A DNA stretch of 64,000 nt, from positions 62,001 through 126,000 of the forward strand of contig CALCCA010000088.1 of assembly GCA_937899725.1 (NCBI GenBank), read 5' to 3'. The position numbers and the translations under genes are program-made. Positions 49,432-57,014 of the stretch are shown here, one piece after another. The stretch comes from an uncultured Halomicronema sp. (lineage in GTDB: Bacteria > Cyanobacteriota > Cyanobacteriia > Phormidesmidales > Phormidesmidaceae). Under the pieces are notes generated by a model, which saw nothing but the letters and a program-made list of their open reading frames with translations, was not told the origin of the DNA and searched no databases. Each line of letters starts with the position of its first letter. Within the stretch, counting starts at the first letter, position 1.

Positions 49432-50322
49432 TCAGACTAGACCTAAATCCATCCTAGCAAGGGGATCGCCTATCGTTGTAGCCGGATTGGACAACATTGG
49501 GGCGTCGGCGATCGCTGCGGTCCGCTTGATATCAGCGACCGCCGGACGGCAAGCCGCGAGCAAGGGACGCATGTTAACCACAGCACCAATGACGGCAATG
49601 GCCGGGGCCGCAAACCCCGTCGCCTGCATCTCCGCTTCTATGGTCGCCAGGGTGGCGATCAGCTCATCTTGCTCAGGGCGCGTGCCCCAGCGAATCAGCG
49701 CTACGGGGGTTTCACAGCTCAACCCAGCCTTGGTCAGCGCCTTCACAATGTTGGGCAGGTTATGCACCCCCATATAAATGACAATGGTTTCTGAGCCTTG
49801 GGCGATCGCTCGCCAGTCTACCTCAGGGCGATATTTGCCCGCCGCCTCATGCCCAGTCACAAAGGTCACGCTAGAACTGAGGCGGCGGTGAGTCACCGGA
49901 ATGCCCGCATAGGCTGGCACCGCGACGCCAGCTGTGATACCGGGCACAACTTCCACGTCAATCCCCGCTTCAATGAGGTAAGCCATTTCTTCACCGCCTC
50001 GACCAAAGACGAAGGGATCGCCGCCTTTGAGCCGCACGACAACAGCATATTGTTGAGCTAACTCATGCAGTAGCTGAGTGATTTCTGGTTGCGAGAGAGA
50101 ATGATAGCCCCGGCGTTTGCCCGCAGGTAGCAGCTGGGCCTGAGGATTCACCATGCCGAGAATCGGCGGACTGACCAGCGCATCATAAACCACGACATCA
50201 GCGGCTTCTAACAAGGCCTTGCCTTTGAGGGTAAAGAGTCCCGGATCGCCTGGCCCTGCCCCAACTAAATAAACCTTGCCCAAGGGGCGATCGCTCTCAC
50301 TGTGTGCATCAGCGTTTGTCAC
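49432..50322 (-). CDS. cobA: Uroporphyrinogen-III C-methyltransferase
   Basis: 296 residues. Adds two methyl groups from SAM to uroporphyrinogen III, giving precorrin-2 for siroheme and cobalamin. Visible: VYLVGAGPGDPGLFTLKG (about 17-34), VVRLKGGDPFVFGRGGEEM (about 94-112) and VVPGITAGVAVPAY (about 124-137). It has no fused uroporphyrinogen synthase domain. The next gene on the strand, sirohydrochlorin chelatase, catalyses a later step, so this pair supplies siroheme or B12. Confidence 0.95.
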   Translation of the reverse strand: MTNADAHSESDRPLGKVYLVGAGPGDPGLFTLKGKALLEAADVVVYDALVSPPILGMVNPQAQLLPAGKRRGYHSLSQPEITQLLHELAQQYAVVVRLKGGDPFVFGRGGEEMAYLIEAGIDVEVVPGITAGVAVPAYAGIPVTHRRLSSSVTFVTGHEAAGKYRPEVDWRAIAQGSETIVIYMGVHNLPNIVKALTKAGLSCETPVALIRWGTRPEQDELIATLATIEAEMQATGFAAPAIAVIGAVVNMRPLLAACRPAVADIKRTAAIADAPMLSNPATTIGDPLARMDLGLV

Positions 50323-50405
50323 ACCAGCACTCCTTCGTTTCCAACAGACTGTATGCTAGGTCGTCAAATTAGTATGACCTAACTCTCTGAAAGTATGCAG
50401 GAATA

Positions 50406-51335
50406 CTAAGCGGTGATAGTATTTTTGGCTACCGAGTGCGCCGCACCCGGCTGCCATCGGCTCTTTGGGCTACCGAGAGCAGCGCTCAACGCGAGGTCGG
50501 CGACTACTTGACCCAAGTCAGCACTGATTCCCAGGGGACTGAGCAATCGCAAAGAAAGCTTGGGAAAAGCTTCGGCCAGTGCTTCGGTGCGACGCGTGAT
50601 GACATCAGTAATGCTGCCCGGAAAGAGAAAAAACGGCGCGATCGCAATGCGTCGGTAGCCACGCTGCATTGAATTGGCGACTTGCGTTTCGAGATCAGGT
50701 GGCACCGACCAAAACGCCACATCAGTATCGAATATCGCGCCTAACTTTTGAATGGCGCGGTTACCAGCGGGGCGACGGCTGCCATGCGCTAGCAAAATGC
50801 ATTGATCGGCCTCAACCCGAGCGAGGCGCTGGCTAACATAGTGCTTAAAATCGCCCGCCCCCCCCAGATAAGGTGCACAGGTGAGCTGTAGACGAGCGGG
50901 CAGCTGGGCTTCAGCAGCAGCAATTTCCTGCGGCAGATCTTCTTTGACATGAATACCCGCCAGTAAAAATAGCGGCACGATGACGACCTGCCGCATCCCT
51001 TGAGACCAAACGTTTTGGGCAAAGACAGCGATTTGCTGGGCCAGCGACACTTTATGGGCTTCTAAGGTGGCGACGCCAATAATCGGCGCATCTTGAGAGG
51101 ATTCAGTGAACTGTAGAGACGATGACGCCAACGCATCCAGCGGCCATGATGCTGATGGCTGCGGCCAAGTCGAATTCAGGCTCGACTGACCGCGCAAAAT
51201 TGCCGCCACGGACGGTGGCTCGGCTGCGAGGGAACGAGTGAGATACGGTCGTGTCGCTTGGGCTAGACGATTGAGACCCGCCTGGTGACGCGGATCAGAA
51301 CTCCCATGAGACACTAATAAATATGCCGTACGCAT
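50406..51335 (-). CDS. Sirohydrochlorin chelatase (CbiX/SirB family)
   Basis: 309 residues from ATG 51335 (MRTAYLLVSHGSSDPRH). Two homologous halves: the first has the metal-binding His in LLVSHGSSD (residues 6-14) and VPLFLLAGIHVKED (about 123-136), the second LLAHGSRRPAGN (about 180) and APFFLFPG. Inserts Fe or Co into sirohydrochlorin. 83 bases upstream of cobA on the same strand. A long linker with several inserts (about residues 50-90) differs from the short archaeal form; the metal used cannot be read. Confidence 0.9.
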   Translation of the reverse strand: MRTAYLLVSHGSSDPRHQAGLNRLAQATRPYLTRSLAAEPPSVAAILRGQSSLNSTWPQPSASWPLDALASSSLQFTESSQDAPIIGVATLEAHKVSLAQQIAVFAQNVWSQGMRQVVIVPLFLLAGIHVKEDLPQEIAAAEAQLPARLQLTCAPYLGGAGDFKHYVSQRLARVEADQCILLAHGSRRPAGNRAIQKLGAIFDTDVAFWSVPPDLETQVANSMQRGYRRIAIAPFFLFPGSITDVITRRTEALAEAFPKLSLRLLSPLGISADLGQVVADLALSAALGSPKSRWQPGAAHSVAKNTITA

Positions 51336-51697
51336 TTCTTGTAACCCTGTATTCACAACTGATGCCCTGCATTCTCGCGGGTAGGTCAACACTCCTCATG
51401 CGGCGTTTGGTTGCATCGGCTAGAACAATCGACAGCCCACTCATCGTTCAGCCACCCAGCTGAATAGGGACAAAGTAGAGGATGTCTAGACAAAAACGAC
51501 TCAAACGATACTGGGGCAGAGAAGGTAATCCTCTCCGCCCCAGTGGTTATTTCACATTATAAGGGGTTGTTTAGTCCGGCTGTATCAGAGAACGCTTTTG
51601 GCTAAGTTGGGGCGATCGCGCTGATCCTTCTTGCGATCACGATCGTTAGCACTCAGACCCAGCCAACGGCACTCGCTCGCGAATCCGATTCATCCTT
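51336..51697. other. Intergenic region with htpX 3' hairpin
   Basis: 362 bases. Contains a strong hairpin at 51510-51544. No gene found; the short plus-strand open frame at the right edge lies over htpX. Confidence 0.55.
51492..51544 (-). terminator. Possible terminator of htpX
   Basis: ACTGGGGC (51510-51517) pairs with GCCCCAGT (51537-51544), with extra pairing of GAGA/CTCTC inside. On the minus strand, T residues (GTTTTTG) lie 14 bases after the stem, farther than usual. Confidence 0.5.
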
Positions 51698-52573
51698 TCA
51701 CACTGATGACGTTGACGCTAACTGAGCCAGTTCCTGAGCCTGACTTTCTAACGCTTCAATGCGGGCAGCGGTATCAGGATGGGTGGCAAACAAATTGCTC
51801 AATCCCTGCTTCGCAAAGGCGTTGACGATCAGCAGTGGCTCAAAGGCAGGATTGCCAGGCATCGGCGCTGTTTGTGTACGGCCCTCCAGCTTGCGCAGGG
51901 CACTGGCCAAAGCCAGGGGATTTTTCGTCAACTGCCCGGCTCCCGCGTCGGCAGCAAATTCGCGCGTGCGAGAGATACTCATTTGAATCAAGGTAGCGGC
52001 CAAGGGCGCGACAAACACCGCTAGCAACAGACCGATGGGGTTGCTACCGCGACGCCCCTGACCATCGCGATTGCTGTAGCTGGCCCATTGCGCGAAATAG
52101 GCGAGAGAAGAGATTGCTCCGCCAATCGTGGCGGCAACTGCTTGCGTCAGCGTATCGCGATTGAGAATGTGAGACAGCTCGTGGGCCAGCACCCCTTCTA
52201 GTTCTGCCTGAGTCAGGAGGGCCATGATGCCTTCGGTAACGGCGACGGCCGCATGACTAGGATCACGCCCTGTGGCAAAAGCGTTGGCGGCCTGAGTTGG
52301 CATGACATAAACCTGAGGCATCGGCATCTCGGCCTCTTGACTCAGCTTCTCGACGCTGGCGTAGAGCTGAGGGGCGGCTGCGGGCGTGACCGGCTGCGCT
52401 TTGTAGGCTCTTAAAGCAATCTTGTCAGAGAAATACCAGGAGCCGAGGTTACTGACAGCGGCCATCCCCACCCCCACCAAAATGCCGGTGGGGCCACCAA
52501 TCACGAGGTAGCCAATGCCAACTAACAGGCCCGACAACAGGGCTAATAAAGCTAGGGTTTTAAAGTGATTCAT
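51698..52573 (-). CDS. htpX: HtpX-like zinc metalloprotease (M48)
   Basis: 291 residues from ATG 52573 (MNHFKTLALLALLSG); the open frame runs 46 codons further without conservation. Membrane protease for misfolded membrane proteins. Two N-terminal membrane segments (about 4-42), then LEGVLAHELSHILNRDT (about 126-142) with the HExxH zinc site, a second pair of helices (about 145-195), and the third ligand Glu in SISRTREFAADAGAG (about 206-220). Downstream of the unknown 294-residue gene on the same strand, 112 bases away. Confidence 0.94.
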   Translation of the reverse strand: MNHFKTLALLALLSGLLVGIGYLVIGGPTGILVGVGMAAVSNLGSWYFSDKIALRAYKAQPVTPAAAPQLYASVEKLSQEAEMPMPQVYVMPTQAANAFATGRDPSHAAVAVTEGIMALLTQAELEGVLAHELSHILNRDTLTQAVAATIGGAISSLAYFAQWASYSNRDGQGRRGSNPIGLLLAVFVAPLAATLIQMSISRTREFAADAGAGQLTKNPLALASALRKLEGRTQTAPMPGNPAFEPLLIVNAFAKQGLSNLFATHPDTAARIEALESQAQELAQLASTSSV

Positions 52574-52685
52574 AGCGATGTTTGCCTTTGAGAACAACGA
52601 ACACGGGGTTGGGACACAGAAACCTGCAGCGCTGACCTTAAAACTCCTATGCAGCGGCCAGTATAGCTTGAGGATGCGCTGACGC

Positions 52686-53570
52686 TTACAGTTCTGCCAC
52701 CGATCGCTCAATTAGCCGCCGCGCCAGGGTTTGCACACCCGTGTGCTCGTAGTATTTCACCGACACATCGAGAAAAGCTCCCAGATAGTCCAGCTTGCTT
52801 TTCGAGCCTTCCACAAACCCTGACAGGTTATCGACCACATTGCTTTGGGTGATCCCTTTATCGCTGACGAACTTGTCCATCCAGCCCTTCGTGGATTCGA
52901 AGCTTTCGGTCATAAAGGACAACTTGCCCTTCGCATTACCGCCCGGAATCTCTTCTTTAACGCCTTTGAAGGTCGGATTGTTGTCTAAATCAGAAGGCCC
53001 CATGCCCTTAATCAGATTCAGCGCTTTGCCACTAAAGTCAGCGCCGAGGGGAATCACCCCATCAAAGGACACCAGCGCCGCCATCCGCATCAATGACTCG
53101 CCACCGTAATCGCCGAGGGCAGACAAAAAGTCGCCCAGGCTATCGCCCGGAATGCCATTGATGTGGCAGAACGCCACAACTTCAGTGACCAGCTTAACGA
53201 CCAGATCAACTGTCTGGGCTTTTTCTGGTTTAGGCGAGATATTCTTCAAAAAGCCGAGAAAGGTATCCTGACCGATGCGGTTGGCCATGGCCGCTGCGCC
53301 CAGTAAGCCCGAGGCTGAGTCTACCGACTCATACATCCACAGGGCGCGCTGATAGCCCTGCGATTTATCGTTAAACAGAGCGATCGCCCGCTCGGCGATC
53401 GCCTGCACCATGGCTTCATCGGTCTCACCGGTCACCTGCTTAATTGTGTGATCAAACCCGACGAGATTTTCCCACTGTCCCGGCACAAACTTATCCAGGC
53501 TGTTGAGAGCCATGACCGTCAGCCCGCCCTTGGGCAGCTTGTCGACTTTCTCGTAAATTTTCTTGCTCAC
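52686..53570 (-). CDS. Conserved protein of unknown function
   Basis: 294 residues from GTG 53570, preceded by GGAG at the right spacing. Mostly helical by composition, soluble, with no signal peptide and no motif that I know. The chain opens with YEKVDKLPKGGLTVMALNSLD and has repeated AIAERAIALF, Gly-rich SLGDFLSALGDYGGESLMRMAALVSFDG and a C-terminal TLARRLIERSV. It lies second in a row of three minus-strand genes (with a lipoprotein upstream) that may form a unit. Function unknown. Confidence 0.6.
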   Translation of the reverse strand: MSKKIYEKVDKLPKGGLTVMALNSLDKFVPGQWENLVGFDHTIKQVTGETDEAMVQAIAERAIALFNDKSQGYQRALWMYESVDSASGLLGAAAMANRIGQDTFLGFLKNISPKPEKAQTVDLVVKLVTEVVAFCHINGIPGDSLGDFLSALGDYGGESLMRMAALVSFDGVIPLGADFSGKALNLIKGMGPSDLDNNPTFKGVKEEIPGGNAKGKLSFMTESFESTKGWMDKFVSDKGITQSNVVDNLSGFVEGSKSKLDYLGAFLDVSVKYYEHTGVQTLARRLIERSVAEL

Positions 53571-53610
53571 AATGCGCTCCTAACAATAATGACTACTCAA
53601 CCGACTGTTA

Positions 53611-54234
53611 CTAACCCGCTGGCTGGGGTACCAACGTCGGTACTGTCTCGGGTTCAGAGTTTGGGGGGGTAATCCGAATCGCAGGCGCAGCAGTTTTTTG
53701 AGCCTTACGGAAGGCTTTGGTATCGGCCTCCAACTGGGCTAACCCCTGCAGGTCAAATTTCTCTAGCCAAGCCGCTCGATCCGCTTCGGTAAAAGAGGCA
53801 TCCCGAGAGAGCACCTTGACCTGGTAGCGATCGTTGACCAAGAGGCCTGTGGCGGTGCTGCCTTGAACAACAGAAGGAAAACCGGCAACCATCGTCGTGG
53901 CGTTTTCATACTTAGCGGCGGCAGCTGGCAAACTGATGGTGTCGTTGATGCTCAGCATGGCGACGGTTTCGCCATCGCGCTTGAGCTTGTATTCCGCAAA
54001 GCCCTGCTTCTCTTGAGAGGGCACTACAGCATAGTCACCTGCCGCTTCCGGAAAAAATTGATTGAACGTACCGCCTTTTTTCGCCGTCTTGTCTACCGCT
54101 GCCGGGGCTGTAGAGCCGGTGGTGTCGTCTTGAACTTGATCGTACTTAGAGGAAGCTGAGCTACAGGCGGTGAGCGTAATGACGAGGATGAGAACGAGGG
54201 GAACCAGGCGTTTGAGAGAACGAGCCAACTGCAT
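53611..54234 (-). CDS. Putative lipoprotein, unknown
   Basis: 207 residues from ATG 54234 (MQLARSLKRLVPL). A lipoprotein signal with the lipobox LTAC (Cys about residue 24) then a Ser-rich linker and a domain of about 150 residues resembling the PsbP/Mog1 type in size and layout (ENATTMVAGFPSVVQG, YQVKVLSRDASFTEADRAAWLEKFDL): cyanobacterial PsbP-like lipoproteins are similar, but this identification is a guess. Pro-rich C-tail. 40 bases upstream of the unknown gene; the 34-base palindrome lies 72 bases upstream of its start. Confidence 0.55.
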   Translation of the reverse strand: MQLARSLKRLVPLVLILVITLTACSSASSKYDQVQDDTTGSTAPAAVDKTAKKGGTFNQFFPEAAGDYAVVPSQEKQGFAEYKLKRDGETVAMLSINDTISLPAAAAKYENATTMVAGFPSVVQGSTATGLLVNDRYQVKVLSRDASFTEADRAAWLEKFDLQGLAQLEADTKAFRKAQKTAAPAIRITPPNSEPETVPTLVPQPAG

Positions 54235-54305
54235 GATGATGCCTTCTACTGCAAGGTTAAACAAACGTGCGGAGGGGTGAAGCCAATCGGCTGATTTCAC
54301 CAGCT

Positions 54306-54339
54306 TTTGTATAAGTCAGCGATCGCTGACTTATACAAA
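54306..54339. repeat. 34-bp perfect palindrome centred on HIP1
   Basis: TTTGTATAAGTCAGCGA (54306-54322) is the exact reverse complement of TCGCTGACTTATACAAA (54323-54339); the centre is GCGATCGC. It lies between the lipoprotein start (54234) and the end of the next gene upstream (54449). No T-run follows in either direction. Confidence 0.85.
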
Positions 54340-54448
54340 TTTACAGTGCTGCCTGAGGACAGCTTTTTTTGTTTCGACAAGCTTTATTCTCGTCTGCTGT
54401 GGACTGAACAAGTGTGGTTTAAGCAAATCGCTATCCAGGCTGCTCAGG

Positions 54449-54922
54449 CTAGGCTAGGCCAAGAGCCGATTTCAACTTCGCCAAGGTCGCTGCTTCAGCT
54501 TCGCTAACTTTGGCCCCGGTGCCAAACAAGCCGCTGCCGGCAGCGTTCGCCACCGCGTTACCACAGTCATAAACAAACTGCTTATATTCCGCAATTTCGG
54601 CTTCTGTCGCCCGCCCTTGCAGCATCTCAACAACCGCACTGACCTGAGTTACGGCCTGAGCCACGAAAGCCCCTGACTTAATATCTTCGGGTTGAACTTG
54701 AGGTTTTTGAATATCTGCCTTTCTGAGCGATTCAGGTGAAAAAGCGGCCTGAATAACCGAGTTATCAGGATATTTTTTAGCTGCTCCAGCAATTTGGCTG
54801 GTGATAGCAGCGGCTTCGATCGCAGTTGAGATAATGCCCATATCAACCATCGCGACAGCCATGCCCACGTTCATGGGAGCTGACACAATCGATTGGATTT
54901 CGGTTGGCGTATAAACACTCAT
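54449..54922 (-). CDS. Conserved protein of unknown function
   Basis: 157 residues from ATG 54922. Amphipathic helices with many Ala, an internal VAMVDMGIISTAIEAAAITSQIAGAA segment that is mildly hydrophobic (not clearly transmembrane), and a C-terminal SEAEAATLAKLKSALG. No family recognised. Part of the same minus-strand series as the lipoprotein and the 294-residue gene, but separated from them by a 214-base spacer with the palindrome, so co-transcription is uncertain. Confidence 0.5.
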   Translation of the reverse strand: MSVYTPTEIQSIVSAPMNVGMAVAMVDMGIISTAIEAAAITSQIAGAAKKYPDNSVIQAAFSPESLRKADIQKPQVQPEDIKSGAFVAQAVTQVSAVVEMLQGRATEAEIAEYKQFVYDCGNAVANAAGSGLFGTGAKVSEAEAATLAKLKSALGLA

Positions 54923-55487
54923 AAAAACCTGTCAAAAGATATTGTTACTAACCTGCTCTCAGACTCAGACCAGCTTGAAATCATCAAGGCAATCTACCCC
55001 TAGATCCGTCTCAAATCATCGACTATTAACGTTTCAAAAATTGCGATAACGACCAGTCAATGTGACTATCTAACGCCGTAAAAAACAAAAAGCTGCTTTA
55101 GGGAACCCTCTAAGAGCGTCTTGATAATAGGACATGACGAACTCTGGCCCATCCACCATAGGACGTAAATCTTTATGGCAAATTGTCTGGGCTTTCCTCT
55201 ACCTGGGAAGCAGGCTCAATGTCGCAGTGTTGCCTCGTCACCGGTATTAGATCGTCTAGCGAGCAGCACTAAGGTTGAGAGAGAACAATGCTGATCGGAA
55301 CCTTGGCCACTGTCATCAAAGCGTCGCTCTTGGATGCTCAGCAGCTGACCCACCGGCAAGTTCGGACATCTAGAGCCCGAACAGCCAACAATACGGCTTG
55401 TCCCCCTGAACTTGGCTAGTTTTCTACACTGTTGCTAACCAATGACTTTGAGGATAATGAAACCGAAGCTCAGTGGATATCAGCAGC
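54923..55487. other. Intergenic region, 565 bases
   Basis: No secure gene. A 43-codon ORF at 55288-55419 with a GAGAGAGA-like ribosome site is possible but unsupported. No RNA or promoter recognised. Confidence 0.5.
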
Positions 55488-55781
55488 ATGGAAAATTTTG
55501 CTCAGTCTTTTTACACCTGGTACAAGCAAACAATGCGTCATCCTAAATACCGATGGCTGCTGATCGGCGGAACGTTGGTGTACTTGATTTCGCCCATCGA
55601 CATTGCACCAGACTTTATTCCAGTTATTGGTTGGATTGACGACGCTGCGATCGCAACATTATTAGTTGCTGAGCTTTCTCAGGTTTTCTTGGGATATTTG
55701 AATCAGCGAGGAAATCCCGTCAAGAGCGATGTTCAAGATGCCCACAATATCGACGTGAAAACAATTGATGTTGAGTCGTAG
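55488..55781 (+). CDS. YkvA-like (DUF1232) small membrane protein
   Basis: 97 residues from ATG 55488 (MENFAQSFYTWYKQ); a GTG at 55473 would add five. The DUF1232 core YRWLLIGGTLVYLISPIDIAPDFIPVIGWIDDAAIA (about 20-55) is a hydrophobic hairpin with the LISPIDIxPDFIPVIGWIDD signature. The C-terminal tail is acidic. Function unknown in the family. A palindrome or terminator follows at 55815. Confidence 0.85.
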   Translation: MENFAQSFYTWYKQTMRHPKYRWLLIGGTLVYLISPIDIAPDFIPVIGWIDDAAIATLLVAELSQVFLGYLNQRGNPVKSDVQDAHNIDVKTIDVES

Positions 55782-55814
55782 ACTTCGCTAAATCACTAAA
55801 CTTTCAACAAATCA

Positions 55815-55849
55815 AAAGGGGACGTTCAATTAGCTTGAATGTCCCCTTT
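55815..55849. terminator. Stem-loop after the DUF1232 gene
   Basis: AAAGGGGACgTTCAA-TTAGC-TTGAAtGTCCCCTTT (55815-55849): 14 paired of 15 bases. It contains the stop of the minus-strand DUF4160 remnant. No T-run on the plus strand beyond CTTTCAAAT, so it may act in both directions. Confidence 0.6.
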
Positions 55850-56000
55850 CAAATAAAAGCGTAGAACAACTGTCACCAACAAAATTTCGCAGTTCCCACT
55901 CCGGCTTCACGGGACTGGGGTTGACGTGGACGTGCGGTGGTCGATGGTCTCGCGCACATGTCAGATAAATCACGCCGCCTAGCCGAAAAATCGTGACCAT
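55830..56000 (-). pseudogene. DUF4160-like remnant
   Basis: 56 codons from ATG 56000: MVTIFRLGGVIYLTCARDHRPPHVHV resembles the DUF4160 start (MVTI-x-R-x-GG…PPHVHV), usually about 80-90 residues and found beside DUF2442 proteins. The reading ends inside a stem-loop after about 50 residues, and no partner gene is present. Probably degraded, though a short functional form cannot be excluded. Confidence 0.45.
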
Positions 56001-56022
56001 TTTTACCCTGATAGCCAACATT

Positions 56023-56820
56023 TCAGAGGGGCTGTGGGCGATCGCTCCGTTCTTGAATGCGATTAGCCGTCCGCAAAATTTGCCCCGCTAGCATCGCGGC
56101 CCCAAACCCATTGTCAATATTCACCACGCCGATACCAGTCGCACAAGAGTTCAACATCGTTAGCAGCGCCGATACACCGCCAAAGCTCGCCCCATAGCCG
56201 ATGCTAGTGGGCACCGCCACAATCGGACAGTCCGAAAAGCCCGCCACGACACTGGGTAGCGCCCCTTCCATACCCGCCACCACAATCAACACATCGGCCT
56301 GATCGACCACCGCACGATGCCGCAGCAGCCGATGAATGCCCGCGACGCCCACATCCCAGAGCCGCAACACTTGGAATCCTGACAGCTCAGCCGTTACTGC
56401 TGCCTCTTCGGCCACGGGCAAATCTGCTGTGCCCGCCGTCAAAACACCAATCAGACCAGCATGTTGGGGGCGCAAGTTCATCGGCACCAAGGCACAAATG
56501 CGGGCGGGGTCAAAATACATCGCCGCCGGCAAAGCCGCGCGAATCTGCTGAGCGACTTCCGGCTCAATGCGGGTGGCCATGACGACAGGGGTGCGATCGC
56601 GCATGGCCTGCATAATGCTCACGATCTGTTCGACCGTTTTGCCTGGCCCCCAAATCACTTCGGGAAAGCCGGTGCGTAGCGAGCGGTGATGGTCAACTTT
56701 GGCAAAGTCTTCGACCGGCTCATATTCCAAATACTTCAGCTGCTCAAACGCCGATTTGGGACTGACCTGTCCCTGGGCGATCGCCTCTAACAGCTGCCGC
56801 AAAGCCTCTGGCTGTGTCAC
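56023..56820 (-). CDS. larB: Nickel-pincer cofactor biosynthesis protein LarB
   Basis: 265 residues from GTG 56820 with AAGGA upstream. LarB is a PurE-like carboxylase/hydrolase that converts nicotinate adenine dinucleotide to a pyridinium dicarboxylate mononucleotide for the lactate racemase cofactor. Visible: RTGFPEVIWGPGKTVEQI (about 47-64), ADVLIVVAGMEGALPSVVAG (about 175-194) and VGYGASFGGVSALLTMLNSCATGIGVVNIDNGFGAA near the C-terminus (Gly-rich PurE core). larC and larE are not in the window. Many cyanobacteria carry larB. Confidence 0.92.
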   Translation of the reverse strand: MTQPEALRQLLEAIAQGQVSPKSAFEQLKYLEYEPVEDFAKVDHHRSLRTGFPEVIWGPGKTVEQIVSIMQAMRDRTPVVMATRIEPEVAQQIRAALPAAMYFDPARICALVPMNLRPQHAGLIGVLTAGTADLPVAEEAAVTAELSGFQVLRLWDVGVAGIHRLLRHRAVVDQADVLIVVAGMEGALPSVVAGFSDCPIVAVPTSIGYGASFGGVSALLTMLNSCATGIGVVNIDNGFGAAMLAGQILRTANRIQERSDRPQPL

Positions 56821-57014
56821 TCAACGTCCTTAATTGCAACGTTTCTAGGCTACCGTGGCGGAGTTCGGAATGTGGCATGCAGCGTTCTGAAAACAGAGCT
56901 CTGAAAACAGATTTTTGAATGCGGACTGGCATCCGGGCAAGACAAACGTGGCTGAATTTGCGGCTGTTCCCCAGAGACTCCCCAGCGTAGAACCGCGACT
57001 CAGGGGCTGGGCTC

